From an uncultured Saprospiraceae bacterium (GTDB lineage Bacteria > Bacteroidota > Bacteroidia > Chitinophagales > Saprospiraceae): a stretch of DNA of 64,000 nucleotides. Position numbers and translations under genes: made by a program. Shown here one piece after another: positions 8,669 to 16,319 of this stretch. The number at the start of each line of letters is the position of its first letter. The first letter of the stretch is position 1. Location of the stretch: positions 62,001 through 126,000 of the forward strand of contig CALDGQ010000010.1 in the NCBI GenBank assembly GCA_937941765.1, read 5' to 3'. The notes beneath the pieces are model-generated. The model searched no databases. It was given only the letters and a program-made list of their open reading frames with translations, and had not been told where the DNA came from.

Positions 8669-9805
8669 ATGAAGATACTTTTCATAACACATGGGGCAGA
8701 TATGATGGGCGCCAATCGCTGCCTCTTAGACCTAATCAGTGGATTGCAACCCAATGGTGTCAACCCGCTCGTGTTGCTTCCAGAAGAGGGTCCATTGGTG
8801 AAAGTGTTGAAAGAAAAAAAGATTGAATATTTAATTGAAACTTATCACAACTGGGCATTTACGAAGTACTACAAATTATCGTATTGGATGCAGGGAATTC
8901 GTGCCAACCAAAATAAAAAGCATTTACCTCATTTATGTAAAGTTATTTACCAACATAATATAGACATAATATATACCAACAGTTCTCAAACGGGAATCGG
9001 TGCTTTCATTGCTGAAGAACTAAAAATCCAACATGTTTGGCACATCCGTGAATTTGGCGAAAAAGATTACGACTTAGCTTTCTATAAAGGAAGAACCTAT
9101 TTCAATCAATGGGCCAACAAAGCTACAGCATTGATTAGTATGTCGGCAGCAATCGAGCAAGAAACCCTCCAAGCAATCACGGCCCCAAAACATGTAATAC
9201 ATGATGGCATTATACTTAAAGATTTATTAAGCAAAATTCAACCAAGAAAAGAAAAACCCAACAAACCATTCACATTTTTAATTATTGGAGCCATTCATCC
9301 AACCAAAGGACAATTGACAGCCGTAAAAGCATTTCATTTACTTACTAAAAACAATTCAGATGTTAGATTGTTAATAGCAGGAAAAGGGCGAAAGTTATAT
9401 ACCCAAAAAATAAAGTCCTATATTCAAAAAAATAAACTGTCTGATAAAATTGAAATGTTAGGTTACGTCAATGATCCATATGCAGTTCATCAAAAAGCAG
9501 ATGCAGTACTCATGTGTTCAAAAAGCGAAGGAATGGGTAGAGTTACTTTAGAAGCTATGATTTTCGGAAATCCTGTAATCGGTTTCAACGGCGGCGGTAC
9601 ACCTGAATTAATTGAAGATGGAGTAGATGGTTTTATCTACCACACCGATGAAAATGAGTTGGCTAAAAAAATGGAAATCTTGGTGAACAATCCAGCACTT
9701 GCTTTTAAAATGGGGAAGGCTGGCCGAAAGAAAATTGAAGAAAAGTATACGATTGAGGATTTCACAGATAAGGTTTATAACATCTTATCTTCTTTAACCA
9801 CATAA
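8669..9805 (+). CDS. Family 4 glycosyltransferase
   Basis: 378 aa GT-B enzyme. The N-terminal domain opens with KILFITHGADMMGANRCLLD, and the C-terminal domain carries LIIGAIHPTKGQ and the E-x7-E signature in SEGMGRVTLEAM, followed by GNPVIGFNGGGTPELI. These are standard GT4 donor-binding elements. It is the last gene of the co-directional run from YfhO and should add a sugar to the surface glycan on the cytoplasmic side. The sugar is unknown. Confidence 0.9.
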   Translation: MKILFITHGADMMGANRCLLDLISGLQPNGVNPLVLLPEEGPLVKVLKEKKIEYLIETYHNWAFTKYYKLSYWMQGIRANQNKKHLPHLCKVIYQHNIDIIYTNSSQTGIGAFIAEELKIQHVWHIREFGEKDYDLAFYKGRTYFNQWANKATALISMSAAIEQETLQAITAPKHVIHDGIILKDLLSKIQPRKEKPNKPFTFLIIGAIHPTKGQLTAVKAFHLLTKNNSDVRLLIAGKGRKLYTQKIKSYIQKNKLSDKIEMLGYVNDPYAVHQKADAVLMCSKSEGMGRVTLEAMIFGNPVIGFNGGGTPELIEDGVDGFIYHTDENELAKKMEILVNNPALAFKMGKAGRKKIEEKYTIEDFTDKVYNILSSLTT

Positions 9806-9846
9806 TTTTTTCTCCAATCGTTGCTATTGTCGTTCCGCCAAAGATG

Positions 9847-9995
9847 TTTTTTAACACATAAGATCATTACAAAGAAACAAAGAACTTTTTGACATACTCT
9901 TTCTGCGAAATTCAGCGACTTCTGCGTGAGGAAATTTTACGTAAAAAGATCCTTTGTGATCTTTGTTTCTTTGTGATCTCTGTGTTAAAAAATAC
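9847..9995. repeat. Dispersed palindromic element with a TTCTGCG core
   Basis: The 293-bp gap holds an imperfect inverted repeat. The left arm (about 9850-9892, TTAACACATAAGATC...) pairs with the right arm (about 9950-9992, ...TGATCTCTGTGTTAAA). Between them lies a purine/TTCTGCG-rich core at 9900-9941. A 24-bp stretch of this core, starting GCGACTTCTGCG and ending GGAAATTTT, recurs exactly at about 48601-48624, and a related sequence forms the hairpin at 30189-30260. No ORF is present. Confidence 0.65.
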
Positions 9996-10066
9996 GTCCT
10001 CTATGTTTTCAACAATTAAGTTCTAAGTGGTAAAAAAAATACGCTCAATGTGTTAAAAAAATCCAC

Positions 10067-10074
10067 TACTTTTG
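10067..10074 (+). promoter_or_regulatory. -7 box for the enoyl-CoA hydratase gene
   Basis: TACTTTTG (followed by C) fits TAnnTTTG exactly, 24 bp before the ATG at 10099. The -33 region is only a weak match. Transcription would start near 10081. Confidence 0.6.
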
Positions 10075-10098
10075 CACTATAAATAAAACAGAAAACCA

Positions 10099-10881
10099 AT
10101 GCCATACGGAATTTTAAAAATAAAAAACACCAAAGGAATCGTCACCATCACGATCAATAGAGAAAAAGCGTTGAATGCGCTCAATCGCCAAACCTTTGAT
10201 GAATTGAACCAATGGTTTGGAACCGATGGGCCCAAGAAAAAAGGACTAAAAGGAGTCATCATAACTGGTGCTGGAGAAAAAGCATTTGTTGCGGGTGCAG
10301 ATATTAAAGAATTCGATGGATTAGATGAAGCAAAAGCAACTGCATTATCTTCAAAAGGACAAGCAATATTTGACCTCATAGAAAATTTCCATGTTCCAGT
10401 TATTGCTGCCGTCAATGGATTTGCATTAGGAGGCGGATGTGAATTAGCGATGGCATGTCACATGCGCGTAGCTGGAGAAAAAGCAAGATTTGGACAACCG
10501 GAAGTCAACCTTGGAATCATCCCAGGATATGGAGGCACTCAAAGACTAATTCAATATATCGGAAAAGGAAAAGCAATGGAATTGTTGTTGACAGCAGATA
10601 TGATTGGAGCAGATGAAGCACAACGATTAGGACTAGCGAATCATGTAGTGCCAGCTGGAAAAGAAGTAGCGAAAGCAAAACAGATGATTGAAAAAATTGC
10701 AACTAAAGCACCATTAGCAGTAACCAAAGTTATTGAATGTGTCAATGTTTATTTCAAAGGAAATTATGACGGCTTTGCAATTGAAGCAGAAGAATTTGGA
10801 ACCTTGTCAGAAACAGAAGATTTCAAAGAAGGTGCAGGTGCATTTGTAGAAAGAAGAAAAGCGAATTTTAAAGGTAAATAA
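10099..10881 (+). CDS. Enoyl-CoA hydratase/isomerase (crotonase family)
   Basis: 260 aa, the usual length. GAGEKAFVAGADIKEF and AVNGFALGGGCELAMAC form the oxyanion hole and CoA site. Both catalytic glutamates of true hydratases are present, in GGGCELAM and GQPEV. The family hydrates 2-trans-enoyl-CoA to 3-hydroxyacyl-CoA in fatty acid or amino acid breakdown. It is a single gene behind its own promoter. Its last eight codons (KANFKGK plus stop) are the beginning of the repeat unit that is then copied three more times downstream. Confidence 0.93.
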   Translation: MPYGILKIKNTKGIVTITINREKALNALNRQTFDELNQWFGTDGPKKKGLKGVIITGAGEKAFVAGADIKEFDGLDEAKATALSSKGQAIFDLIENFHVPVIAAVNGFALGGGCELAMACHMRVAGEKARFGQPEVNLGIIPGYGGTQRLIQYIGKGKAMELLLTADMIGADEAQRLGLANHVVPAGKEVAKAKQMIEKIATKAPLAVTKVIECVNVYFKGNYDGFAIEAEEFGTLSETEDFKEGAGAFVERRKANFKGK

Positions 10882-11410
10882 GAAGATGTATGATATGTTG
10901 ATGTATGATTTATGATATAACGACCTAGCGTATGCACACGTCTTAACGATCATATCATACAACATAAATTTTACATCATACATCACAATTAAAAAAGCGA
11001 ATTTTAAAGGTAAATAATAAGAAGATGTATGATATGTTGATGTATGATTTATGATATGACGACCTAGCGCATGCACACGTCATAACGATCATATTATACA
11101 ACATAAATTTTACATCATAGATCACAATAAAAAAAGCGAATTTTAAAGGTAAATAAGAAGATGTATGATATGTTGATGTATGATTTATGATATGACGACC
11201 TAGCGTATGCACACGTCATAACGATCATATTATACAACATAAATTTTACATCCTACATCACAATTAAAAAAGCGAACTTTAAAGGTAAATAATAAGAAGA
11301 TGTATGATATGTTGATGTATGATTTATGATATGACGACCTAGCGTATGCACACATCATAACGATCATATCATACATCATAAATTTTACATCATACATCAA
11401 AATAAAAAAA
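10859..11410. repeat. Four tandem ~137-bp hairpin units
   Basis: Units start at 10859, 10995, 11134 and 11270 (periods 136, 139, 136) and are nearly identical. Each begins with the 3' end of the upstream CDS (AAGCGAATTTTAAAGG, TAAATAA) and then has a long imperfect palindrome: GATGTATGATATG...TGACGACC, a centre with GTATGCACACGT, and ...CATATCATACA...CATCATACATC. The fourth unit runs into the ATG of the next gene at 11411. Unit 2 and unit 4 carry an extra TAA triplet. There are no unique spacers, so it is not a CRISPR array. Confidence 0.93.
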
Positions 11411-12421
11411 ATGATAGAAACAGATATACTAATAATAGGAGCGGGGCCATGTGGTTTATTTACGGTATTCGAAGCAGGTCTTTTGAAATTACGTTGCCAT
11501 TTGCTAGACACGTTGCCACAACCAGGTGGACAGTTGACAGAAATTTATCCTAAAAAACCAATCTACGATATTCCAGGATATCCAGAAGTGTTGGCTGGTG
11601 ATTTAGTTGATAACTTGATGAAGCAAATTGAGACGTTCAAACCAACTTTTACATTAGGTGAACGTGCTGAGACTATTGAGAAAATGGAGAATGGTCATTT
11701 CAAAGTAACGACCAGTAGAGGGACTATAATTCAAGCACCTGTTATTTCGATAGCGGGCGGACTTGGTTGTTTCGAACCACGGAAACCACCTATTTCGAAT
11801 ATTGCAGAATTTGAAGATAAAGGGGTCGAGTACATTATCAAAGATCCAGAGTTTTATCGTAATAAGGATGTTGTTATTGCAGGTGGTGGTGACTCCGCTT
11901 TGGACTGGACCATCTTCTTAGCGGATGTTGCAAATGAAGTGACGTTGGTGCATCGTAGAAACAGTTTTAGAGGTGCACTAGATTCAGTTGATAAAGTAAA
12001 AGAGTTGGCAGAAGCTGGAAAAATAAACTTAATTACAGAAGCACAAGTAGTTGGTCTGAATGGTAATGGAAAGTTGGAAGGAGTGACCATCAAGCATAAA
12101 GAAAAAGGTGAGGAAAATAAAAAGACCCAACATTTCATTCCACTTTTTGGACTTTCACCAAAGCTAGGACCAATAGCCGATTGGGGCTTGAACATTACAA
12201 AAAATGCGATTGAAGTAGATACCTTTGATTATTCCACCAACATCCCAGGCATCTTCGCCATAGGTGATATAAATACCTACCCAGGAAAATTGAAATTGAT
12301 TTTGTGTGGATTCCATGAAGCCACATTGATGGTTCAATCTGCTTTCAAAATTATATATCCAGATAAGAAGTTGTCATTTAAGTATACGACGGTGACGGGT
12401 GTTGAAGGATTTGAAGGGTAG
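11411..12421 (+). CDS. Ferredoxin--NADP(+) reductase, type 2 (thioredoxin-reductase-like)
   Basis: 336 aa. It has the FAD loop GAGPCGL (10-16), PQPGGQLTEIYPKKPIYDIPGYP, the NADPH loop AGGGDSALDW, and a C-terminal FAIGDINTYPGKLKLILCGF that closes the FAD site. The redox CxxC of thioredoxin reductase is absent, and the overall sequence follows Bacillus YumC-type FNR. It transfers electrons between NADPH and ferredoxin or flavodoxin. The start codon directly abuts the hairpin array, so its mRNA leader, if it comes from upstream, is highly structured. Confidence 0.92.
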   Translation: MIETDILIIGAGPCGLFTVFEAGLLKLRCHLLDTLPQPGGQLTEIYPKKPIYDIPGYPEVLAGDLVDNLMKQIETFKPTFTLGERAETIEKMENGHFKVTTSRGTIIQAPVISIAGGLGCFEPRKPPISNIAEFEDKGVEYIIKDPEFYRNKDVVIAGGGDSALDWTIFLADVANEVTLVHRRNSFRGALDSVDKVKELAEAGKINLITEAQVVGLNGNGKLEGVTIKHKEKGEENKKTQHFIPLFGLSPKLGPIADWGLNITKNAIEVDTFDYSTNIPGIFAIGDINTYPGKLKLILCGFHEATLMVQSAFKIIYPDKKLSFKYTTVTGVEGFEG

Positions 12422-12426
12422 AACAA

Positions 12427-12642
12427 GAATGTAAAATTAGAAATGTAAAATTGACCGTTACGACGTCAGACTGTGCGAAAATTCCCAAAGCAAAGAGGTT
12501 AGAAACCTTTTGCTCGAATACCGTGTGTGTTACGAGATGAAGGTTTCTAACCTCTCATCTCGAACGAGTATTTTCGCACAGTCTGACGTATGCACACGTA
12601 GCAACGGTCTATTTTTAATTTTGCATTTATAATTTTTAATTC
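12427..12642. repeat. Nested palindromic element (outer arms)
   Basis: AT-rich outer arms (ATGTAAAATTAGAAATGTAA on the left; ATTTTTAATTTTGCATTTAT and more on the right) flank the pair GACCGTT (12453-12459) / AACGGTC (12603-12609). The loop side keeps TATGCACACGT, as in the tandem units at 10859-11410. A separate double-hairpin core (12464-12588) sits inside it. The whole fills the gap between the FNR gene and the HU/SPOR gene. Confidence 0.85.
12464..12588. repeat. BIME-like double-hairpin core, copy 1
   Basis: This 125-bp unit is bounded by a perfect 19-bp inverted repeat, CGTCAGACTGTGCGAAAAT (12464-12482) and its complement (12570-12588). Inside are two REP-like hairpins in opposite orientation: 12489-12514 (AGCAAA-G-AGGTT-AGA-AACCT-TTTGCT) and 12533-12562 (CGAGATGA-AGGTT-TCT-AACCT-C-TCATCTCG). 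Each has a one-base bulge at the mirror-image position. A second copy, differing at only a few positions, lies at 44763-44888. Confidence 0.88.
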
Positions 12643-12753
12643 TCTTTTAGCCTACAATTTCACTTCAACTCATACGATTATCTCCCTGATTCTGTTATAG
12701 TTATAGATTATTGAAAATTTTTGTATAATTTTACGATATAAACATACGCTATT

Positions 12754-13683
12754 ATGGAATTCAAAATTTCAAAATACATTGCGGAGTTGTTGAGTCATTA
12801 TGATCAAGTCAAAGTAAAGGGCTTAGGTACTTTTGTTTCCAACAATCCAACTACACCTGCGCAACCAGGTCAAAGTTTTCAATTGAATCCTCAGTTGGAT
12901 GAAGACATTTTGTTGAAGCATATAATGGCTACGACGGAGATGGATTTATTCGTTGCGACAAAACTAATCAGTGAAGAAGTCGAACAAATTAAAAAAGTGA
13001 TTGATAGTGGAGAATTGGTTTATCTTGGAAAAATTGGTCACTTCTACAAAAATCATTTAGGTCGATTTATATTTCTGCCTGAAAAGTCCAACTTCAATCA
13101 ACCTCAATTTGTTCATCCAGAATTAGAGTTGCAGCCGATTACAGATGCAGAAATGGCGGAAGTAAAAGCATTGGTCAAAGCACCCAAAAAATCGAAATCC
13201 AAATTCCAGTTTGCGAAAAGTCTGTCAACAATAGCACCCATTGCAGTTTTGTTGTTAGCTTGTGTGTTGACTTGGTCTTTAATTTCAAATAGAAGCCAAA
13301 ATAGAAAAGAGCAATTCTCAAAAATTCCAGTTGCGGAAAATAGAGTCAATAAAAAACCAGAATACACACCGCCACCTCCTCCAGTTGAGCGAAAGGAAGA
13401 TCTAGTTGAAGCTTACAAAGAAGAAGTAGATACAGAAGCCGCTACAAAAGATCCGAATGCTAAAGAATGTATTATTATTGTAGGACAATTTAGGTCGAAA
13501 GATGGCGCTAGAAGAAGAGCATCTGATATCTATGATTTTGGATATGCAGCGTATCAAGATCAAGCGAATGGTTTGACTCGAGTAGGCATTCAATTTCAAT
13601 ACGAAGATAAATCGGAGATCAATGAAATGATGCAAAAACTCAAGAAGCGATTTGATGTTGATTCTTGGATTTTGAAAGAATAA
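12754..13683 (+). CDS. Membrane-anchored HU-like (CCDC81-type) and SPOR domain protein
   Basis: 309 aa. Residues 1-100 (YIAELLSHYDQVKVKGLGTF ... ELVYLGKIGHFYKN) resemble the prokaryotic CCDC81-type HU/IHF-like domains. A basic stretch KAPKKSKSK leads into one transmembrane helix (about 158-178), a proline-rich linker (YTPPPPPVERK) and a C-terminal SPOR domain (about 235-309, IIIVGQFRSKDGARRRASDI). SPOR domains bind denuded septal peptidoglycan, so the protein probably sits in the inner membrane at the division site with the HU-like part in the cytoplasm. Whether that part binds DNA is not shown. Confidence 0.85.
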   Translation: MEFKISKYIAELLSHYDQVKVKGLGTFVSNNPTTPAQPGQSFQLNPQLDEDILLKHIMATTEMDLFVATKLISEEVEQIKKVIDSGELVYLGKIGHFYKNHLGRFIFLPEKSNFNQPQFVHPELELQPITDAEMAEVKALVKAPKKSKSKFQFAKSLSTIAPIAVLLLACVLTWSLISNRSQNRKEQFSKIPVAENRVNKKPEYTPPPPPVERKEDLVEAYKEEVDTEAATKDPNAKECIIIVGQFRSKDGARRRASDIYDFGYAAYQDQANGLTRVGIQFQYEDKSEINEMMQKLKKRFDVDSWILKE

Positions 13684-13707
13684 ACTGCTTTTGAATTTAA
13701 TTCATAG

Positions 13708-13745
13708 AAGCGCAATATTTCACCTAGAAATACTGCGCTTTTTTA
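13708..13745 (+). terminator. Rho-independent terminator after the HU/SPOR gene
   Basis: Stem AAGCGCAATATTTC / GAAATACTGCGCTT with loop ACCTA is followed by TTTTTTATT, 24 bp after the stop codon. Confidence 0.85.
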
Positions 13746-13927
13746 TTAAAAAAAATCAAATTCGGCTGTAATTTATTTTGAGATACTTTAGTTCGAAATT
13801 TTCAAAAAGACCGTATTAAATAACTAATCATCTAAATTGTCGATATATAATTTTGTATACAATTAATTTTGTTGTTCAAAACAGAATAAAATTTTAAAAA
13901 TTGTTTTTTTTACCAAACCTTTAGACG

Positions 13928-13935
13928 TACATTTG
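13928..13935 (+). promoter_or_regulatory. -7 box for kdsA
   Basis: TACATTTG (then C) fits TAnnTTTG exactly. A TTG at 13901-13903 lies 24 bp upstream, slightly wide for a -33 element. The start site would be near 13942, giving a leader of about 50 nt to the TTG start codon. Confidence 0.6.
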
Positions 13936-13992
13936 CGTTATAATAGTAGAAGGCTATAAAATGCAAATGATGTTTATCAAAAACTGAATACT

Positions 13993-14817
13993 TTGAAGCT
14001 ACAAGAGATACCAAAACTAAAGCATACGGAATCCGGAAATTTCTTTTTGATAGCTGGGCCTTGTGCGATTGAAGATGAGCAGATAGCCTTTGAAATTGCG
14101 ACACATGTAAAGTCATTGTGTGAAGAGTTGAAAATTCCTTATTTATTTAAAGGATCTTATAAGAAAGCAAACCGCTCTCGATTAGATTCGTTTACAGGAA
14201 TTGGAGATGAGAAAGCTTTGAAAATATTGCAAAAAATCGGAACTGAACTGGATCTTCCGACTGTTACAGATATACACACGGAACAAGATGCCGCAATGGC
14301 TGCACAATATGTAGATGTGTTACAAATTCCTGCTTTTCTATGTAGACAGACAGATTTACTAGTTGCTGCGGCAAAAACAGGAAAAACGATTAACATCAAA
14401 AAAGGTCAATTCATGAGTGCAGATGCCATGCAATTTGCACAAGATAAAGTGACACAAAGTGGGAATGGAAAAGTGATGTTGACAGAGCGAGGAACTACTT
14501 TTGGATATCAAGATTTGATTGTTGATTACAGAAATATTCCGATTATGCAATCATTTGGTGGAACGGTTGTTTTGGATTGTACGCATTCTTTACAGCAACC
14601 AAATCAAAAAAGTGGTGTCACAGGTGGTCTACCTAAAATGATTGGGACCATCGCAAAAGCTGGAATCGCAAGTGGGGTAGATGGTTTGTTCTTAGAGGTT
14701 CATCCTCAGCCACTTACAGCAAAATCAGATGGAGCAAATATGCTAAAATTAGATAATTTGGCAATACTATTGAAAGACCTAATTAAAATTAAGCATGTCA
14801 TGAATAATATGGTATAA
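13993..14817 (+). CDS. kdsA: 3-deoxy-8-phosphooctulonate synthase (Kdo-8-P synthase)
   Basis: 274 aa. KdsA motifs are clear: FFLIAGPCAIE, FKGSYKKANRSR, PTVTDIHT, IPAFLCRQTDLL, NIKKGQFMSA, LTERGTTFGYQDLIVDYR and DCTHSLQQPNQ. Cysteine in IAGPCAIE, rather than the Asn of E. coli KdsA, places it in the metal-dependent class. It condenses arabinose-5-phosphate with phosphoenolpyruvate for the Kdo of lipid A/LPS, showing a Gram-negative outer membrane. The start is a TTG; the ATGs just upstream are in another frame that stops at once, and the TTG gives the normal family N-terminus. Confidence 0.93.
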   Translation: MKLQEIPKLKHTESGNFFLIAGPCAIEDEQIAFEIATHVKSLCEELKIPYLFKGSYKKANRSRLDSFTGIGDEKALKILQKIGTELDLPTVTDIHTEQDAAMAAQYVDVLQIPAFLCRQTDLLVAAAKTGKTINIKKGQFMSADAMQFAQDKVTQSGNGKVMLTERGTTFGYQDLIVDYRNIPIMQSFGGTVVLDCTHSLQQPNQKSGVTGGLPKMIGTIAKAGIASGVDGLFLEVHPQPLTAKSDGANMLKLDNLAILLKDLIKIKHVMNNMV

Positions 14818-14872
14818 TATTCTGAAATGCTTGTTTTTTATAAAAAAAAATTTAAATTACACATATAAAACC

Positions 14873-14881
14873 AAAGGAGGT
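14873..14881 (+). promoter_or_regulatory. Strong Shine-Dalgarno site
   Basis: AAAGGAGGT ends 6 bp before the ATG at 14888. Such a full anti-16S match is uncommon in Bacteroidota, whose genes here mostly have A-rich leaders without one. It decides the start of the next gene over the upstream start at 14831. Confidence 0.8.
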
Positions 14882-14887
14882 ATCCTT

Positions 14888-15325
14888 ATGAAAAATCTCA
14901 AAACTTTTATCCCTATTGTAGCATTATTATTAGTCACATTTTCAGTGCACGCACAATCTGCTGAAAAGACTTTAGTAAAATCATTTAACTTGAAAGGCAA
15001 CAATGTAGTCCAGTTAGATTTAGATGGAGACATTGAAGTAAAAGAATGGGACAACCCAATCATGCGCATCCAAATTTCAGTTTCAATTGAAAACTCAAAT
15101 AGTACCATCTTGAAAGCTTTGGTAAAAGCAGGACGTTACAATCTTGCATCTGCAGAAGAAAATGGAGAATACAGAGTCTTTGCACCAGGTGTAGATAGAG
15201 AGGTGAAAATCAAAGGAACTGCTTTGACTGAAAATCTATCATATATTGTTTTTGCACCAAAAGATGTGTTGGTCAAAACAAGAATGGACGCGACAACAAG
15301 CGCAGTGATCAATAATATGAACTAA
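14888..15325 (+). CDS. Small secreted protein, paralogue of the next gene
   Basis: 145 aa from the ATG behind the Shine-Dalgarno site. A signal peptide (KNLKTFIPIVALLLVTFSVH, then AQ) is followed by a beta-rich domain: KSFNLKGNNVVQLDLDGDIE, VKEWDNPIMRIQISVSI, GRYNLASAEENGEYRVFAPG. This DGDIEVKEWD...I pattern resembles adhesin-like DUF4097-type strands, but the family cannot be named with certainty. It shares its layout with 15463-16032, so the two arose by duplication. It is closed by a strong terminator at 15367. Location is periplasmic or secreted; function unknown. Confidence 0.8.
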   Translation: MKNLKTFIPIVALLLVTFSVHAQSAEKTLVKSFNLKGNNVVQLDLDGDIEVKEWDNPIMRIQISVSIENSNSTILKALVKAGRYNLASAEENGEYRVFAPGVDREVKIKGTALTENLSYIVFAPKDVLVKTRMDATTSAVINNMN

Positions 15326-15366
15326 ATACAACGCTTTATACTATCTACTAGATATCAATCGTTCTT

Positions 15367-15404
15367 AAAACGCGCATAGCAACTTCTGTTATGCGCGTTT
15401 TTTT
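15367..15404 (+). terminator. Rho-independent terminator
   Basis: AAAACGCGCATA / TATGCGCG stem with an 11-nt loop and seven T's, between the two paralogous secreted-protein genes. The second gene must therefore have its own promoter. Confidence 0.9.
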
Positions 15405-15462
15405 ATGAATAATATAACTTTTTGAGGTTGTATTCTATAAATGAAAATAGGAACTTGCACAT

Positions 15463-16032
15463 ATGAAAACCTATATCCACTTCTTACTCTTTTTGATTAT
15501 TCCAACAATTGGATTTGCTCAACAACAAAAAACCTTGCATCAAACTTTTGAAATTGAAGAAGTAGAAAGATTGAACTTTGATTTATACGACGAAATAGAA
15601 GTTGAGAAATGGGCGGGTAACACTGTTTTGACAGAAACGAAAATTGAAGTGCATGATGCTACCAAAGGAATCTTTGACCACTTTGTAAATGGTGGACGTT
15701 ATGAAATTTTATTAGCAGATAGTCCATCCGCTAAAAGTGCAAAATCAGAAGATGGTGGATACGCATTAAATGAAGATTACTTCAATGACGATGCACCTGC
15801 AAGTACTGAAGCAAAAACAGAAGAAGTTGCAGTCGAAGAAGTAGCACCAGCTGAACCAGAAGAAGGAGTTGTTTATTTGACCTCCAAAGACAGTGAAAGA
15901 AAAGCCATCCGGACTCGTAGCGGCGAATGTCTGGAAATAATTAAAGTAAGAATTTTCATTCCTGAAGATTTCAACCGTTCAGGTCAAAATAGTTATTTCA
16001 GAACGTTGCCTAAGGATGATGATGAAGACTAG
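15463..16032 (+). CDS. Secreted protein with acidic insert, paralogue of the previous gene
   Basis: 189 aa. Signal peptide KTYIHFLLFLIIPTIGFAQ, then HQTFEIEEVERLNFDLYDEI and VEKWAGNTVLTETKIEV...GGRYEI, which lines up with the first domain of the protein at 14888. Residues about 85-130 are a low-complexity Glu/Ala/Pro insert (EAKTEEVAVEEVAPAEPEEG) missing from the paralogue. The C-terminus returns to a strand-rich IIKVRIFIPEDFN and ends in an acidic DDDED tail. It is probably periplasmic or secreted. No enzymatic motif is seen and the function is unknown. Confidence 0.8.
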   Translation: MKTYIHFLLFLIIPTIGFAQQQKTLHQTFEIEEVERLNFDLYDEIEVEKWAGNTVLTETKIEVHDATKGIFDHFVNGGRYEILLADSPSAKSAKSEDGGYALNEDYFNDDAPASTEAKTEEVAVEEVAPAEPEEGVVYLTSKDSERKAIRTRSGECLEIIKVRIFIPEDFNRSGQNSYFRTLPKDDDED

Positions 16033-16036
16033 ATTT

Positions 16037-16091
16037 GTTCGGGCGACTTCAGTCGCCCATCTGAATAATAGTTGACTAAAGTCGCCTGAAC
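16037..16091. repeat. Alternative-pairing hairpin repeat (GGCGACT family)
   Basis: GGGCGACTTCAGTCGCCC (16041-16058) is a perfect hairpin. The same left strand can instead pair with AAGTCGCCTGAAC (16079-16091), as GTTCGGGCGACTT, with one mismatch in 13. It lies 5 bp after the stop codon. The remaining ~190 bp to the next gene contain only a CGGCATT / AATGCCG inverted repeat and the promoter at 16291. Confidence 0.75.
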
Positions 16092-16290
16092 AGTTCTTTA
16101 TTTCAAGCTTTTTGTAAAATAGTATCTGAAGCGGAGACACTTCAAACAACATCCGAGTTAAACCAACCATCTCATTTTTTATTACTGTTTTCCCATTTGC
16201 CCCCTTTTTGCCTCTCGGCATTGAAAAGACCATCGCCATCATAAGTGGAAAATGCCGACAAGCAATAGGGGTAACTCTCCCGAGCTTTCA

Positions 16291-16298
16291 TATCTTTG
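16291..16298 (+). promoter_or_regulatory. -7 box for the FAD oxidoreductase gene
   Basis: TATCTTTG fits TAnnTTTG exactly, 21 bp before the ATG at 16320. The -33 region is weak. Confidence 0.5.
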
Positions 16299-16319
16299 TC
16301 TCAAAGCAGCTAAACCAAG

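Noticed and set aside
10859..11410. Possible CRISPR array
   Set aside because: The units are ~137 bp, nearly identical throughout and have no variable spacers; no cas genes are present.
10807..11511. Three similar minus-strand ORFs with HIINHTSTYHTSSY-type translations
   Set aside because: They are translations of the tandem palindromic units and change in step with them. They lack a start context and a plausible protein composition.
12464..12588. Integron attC site
   Set aside because: It has hairpins, but no integrase, no cassette array and no recognisable core sites; the opposed REP pair explains the structure better.
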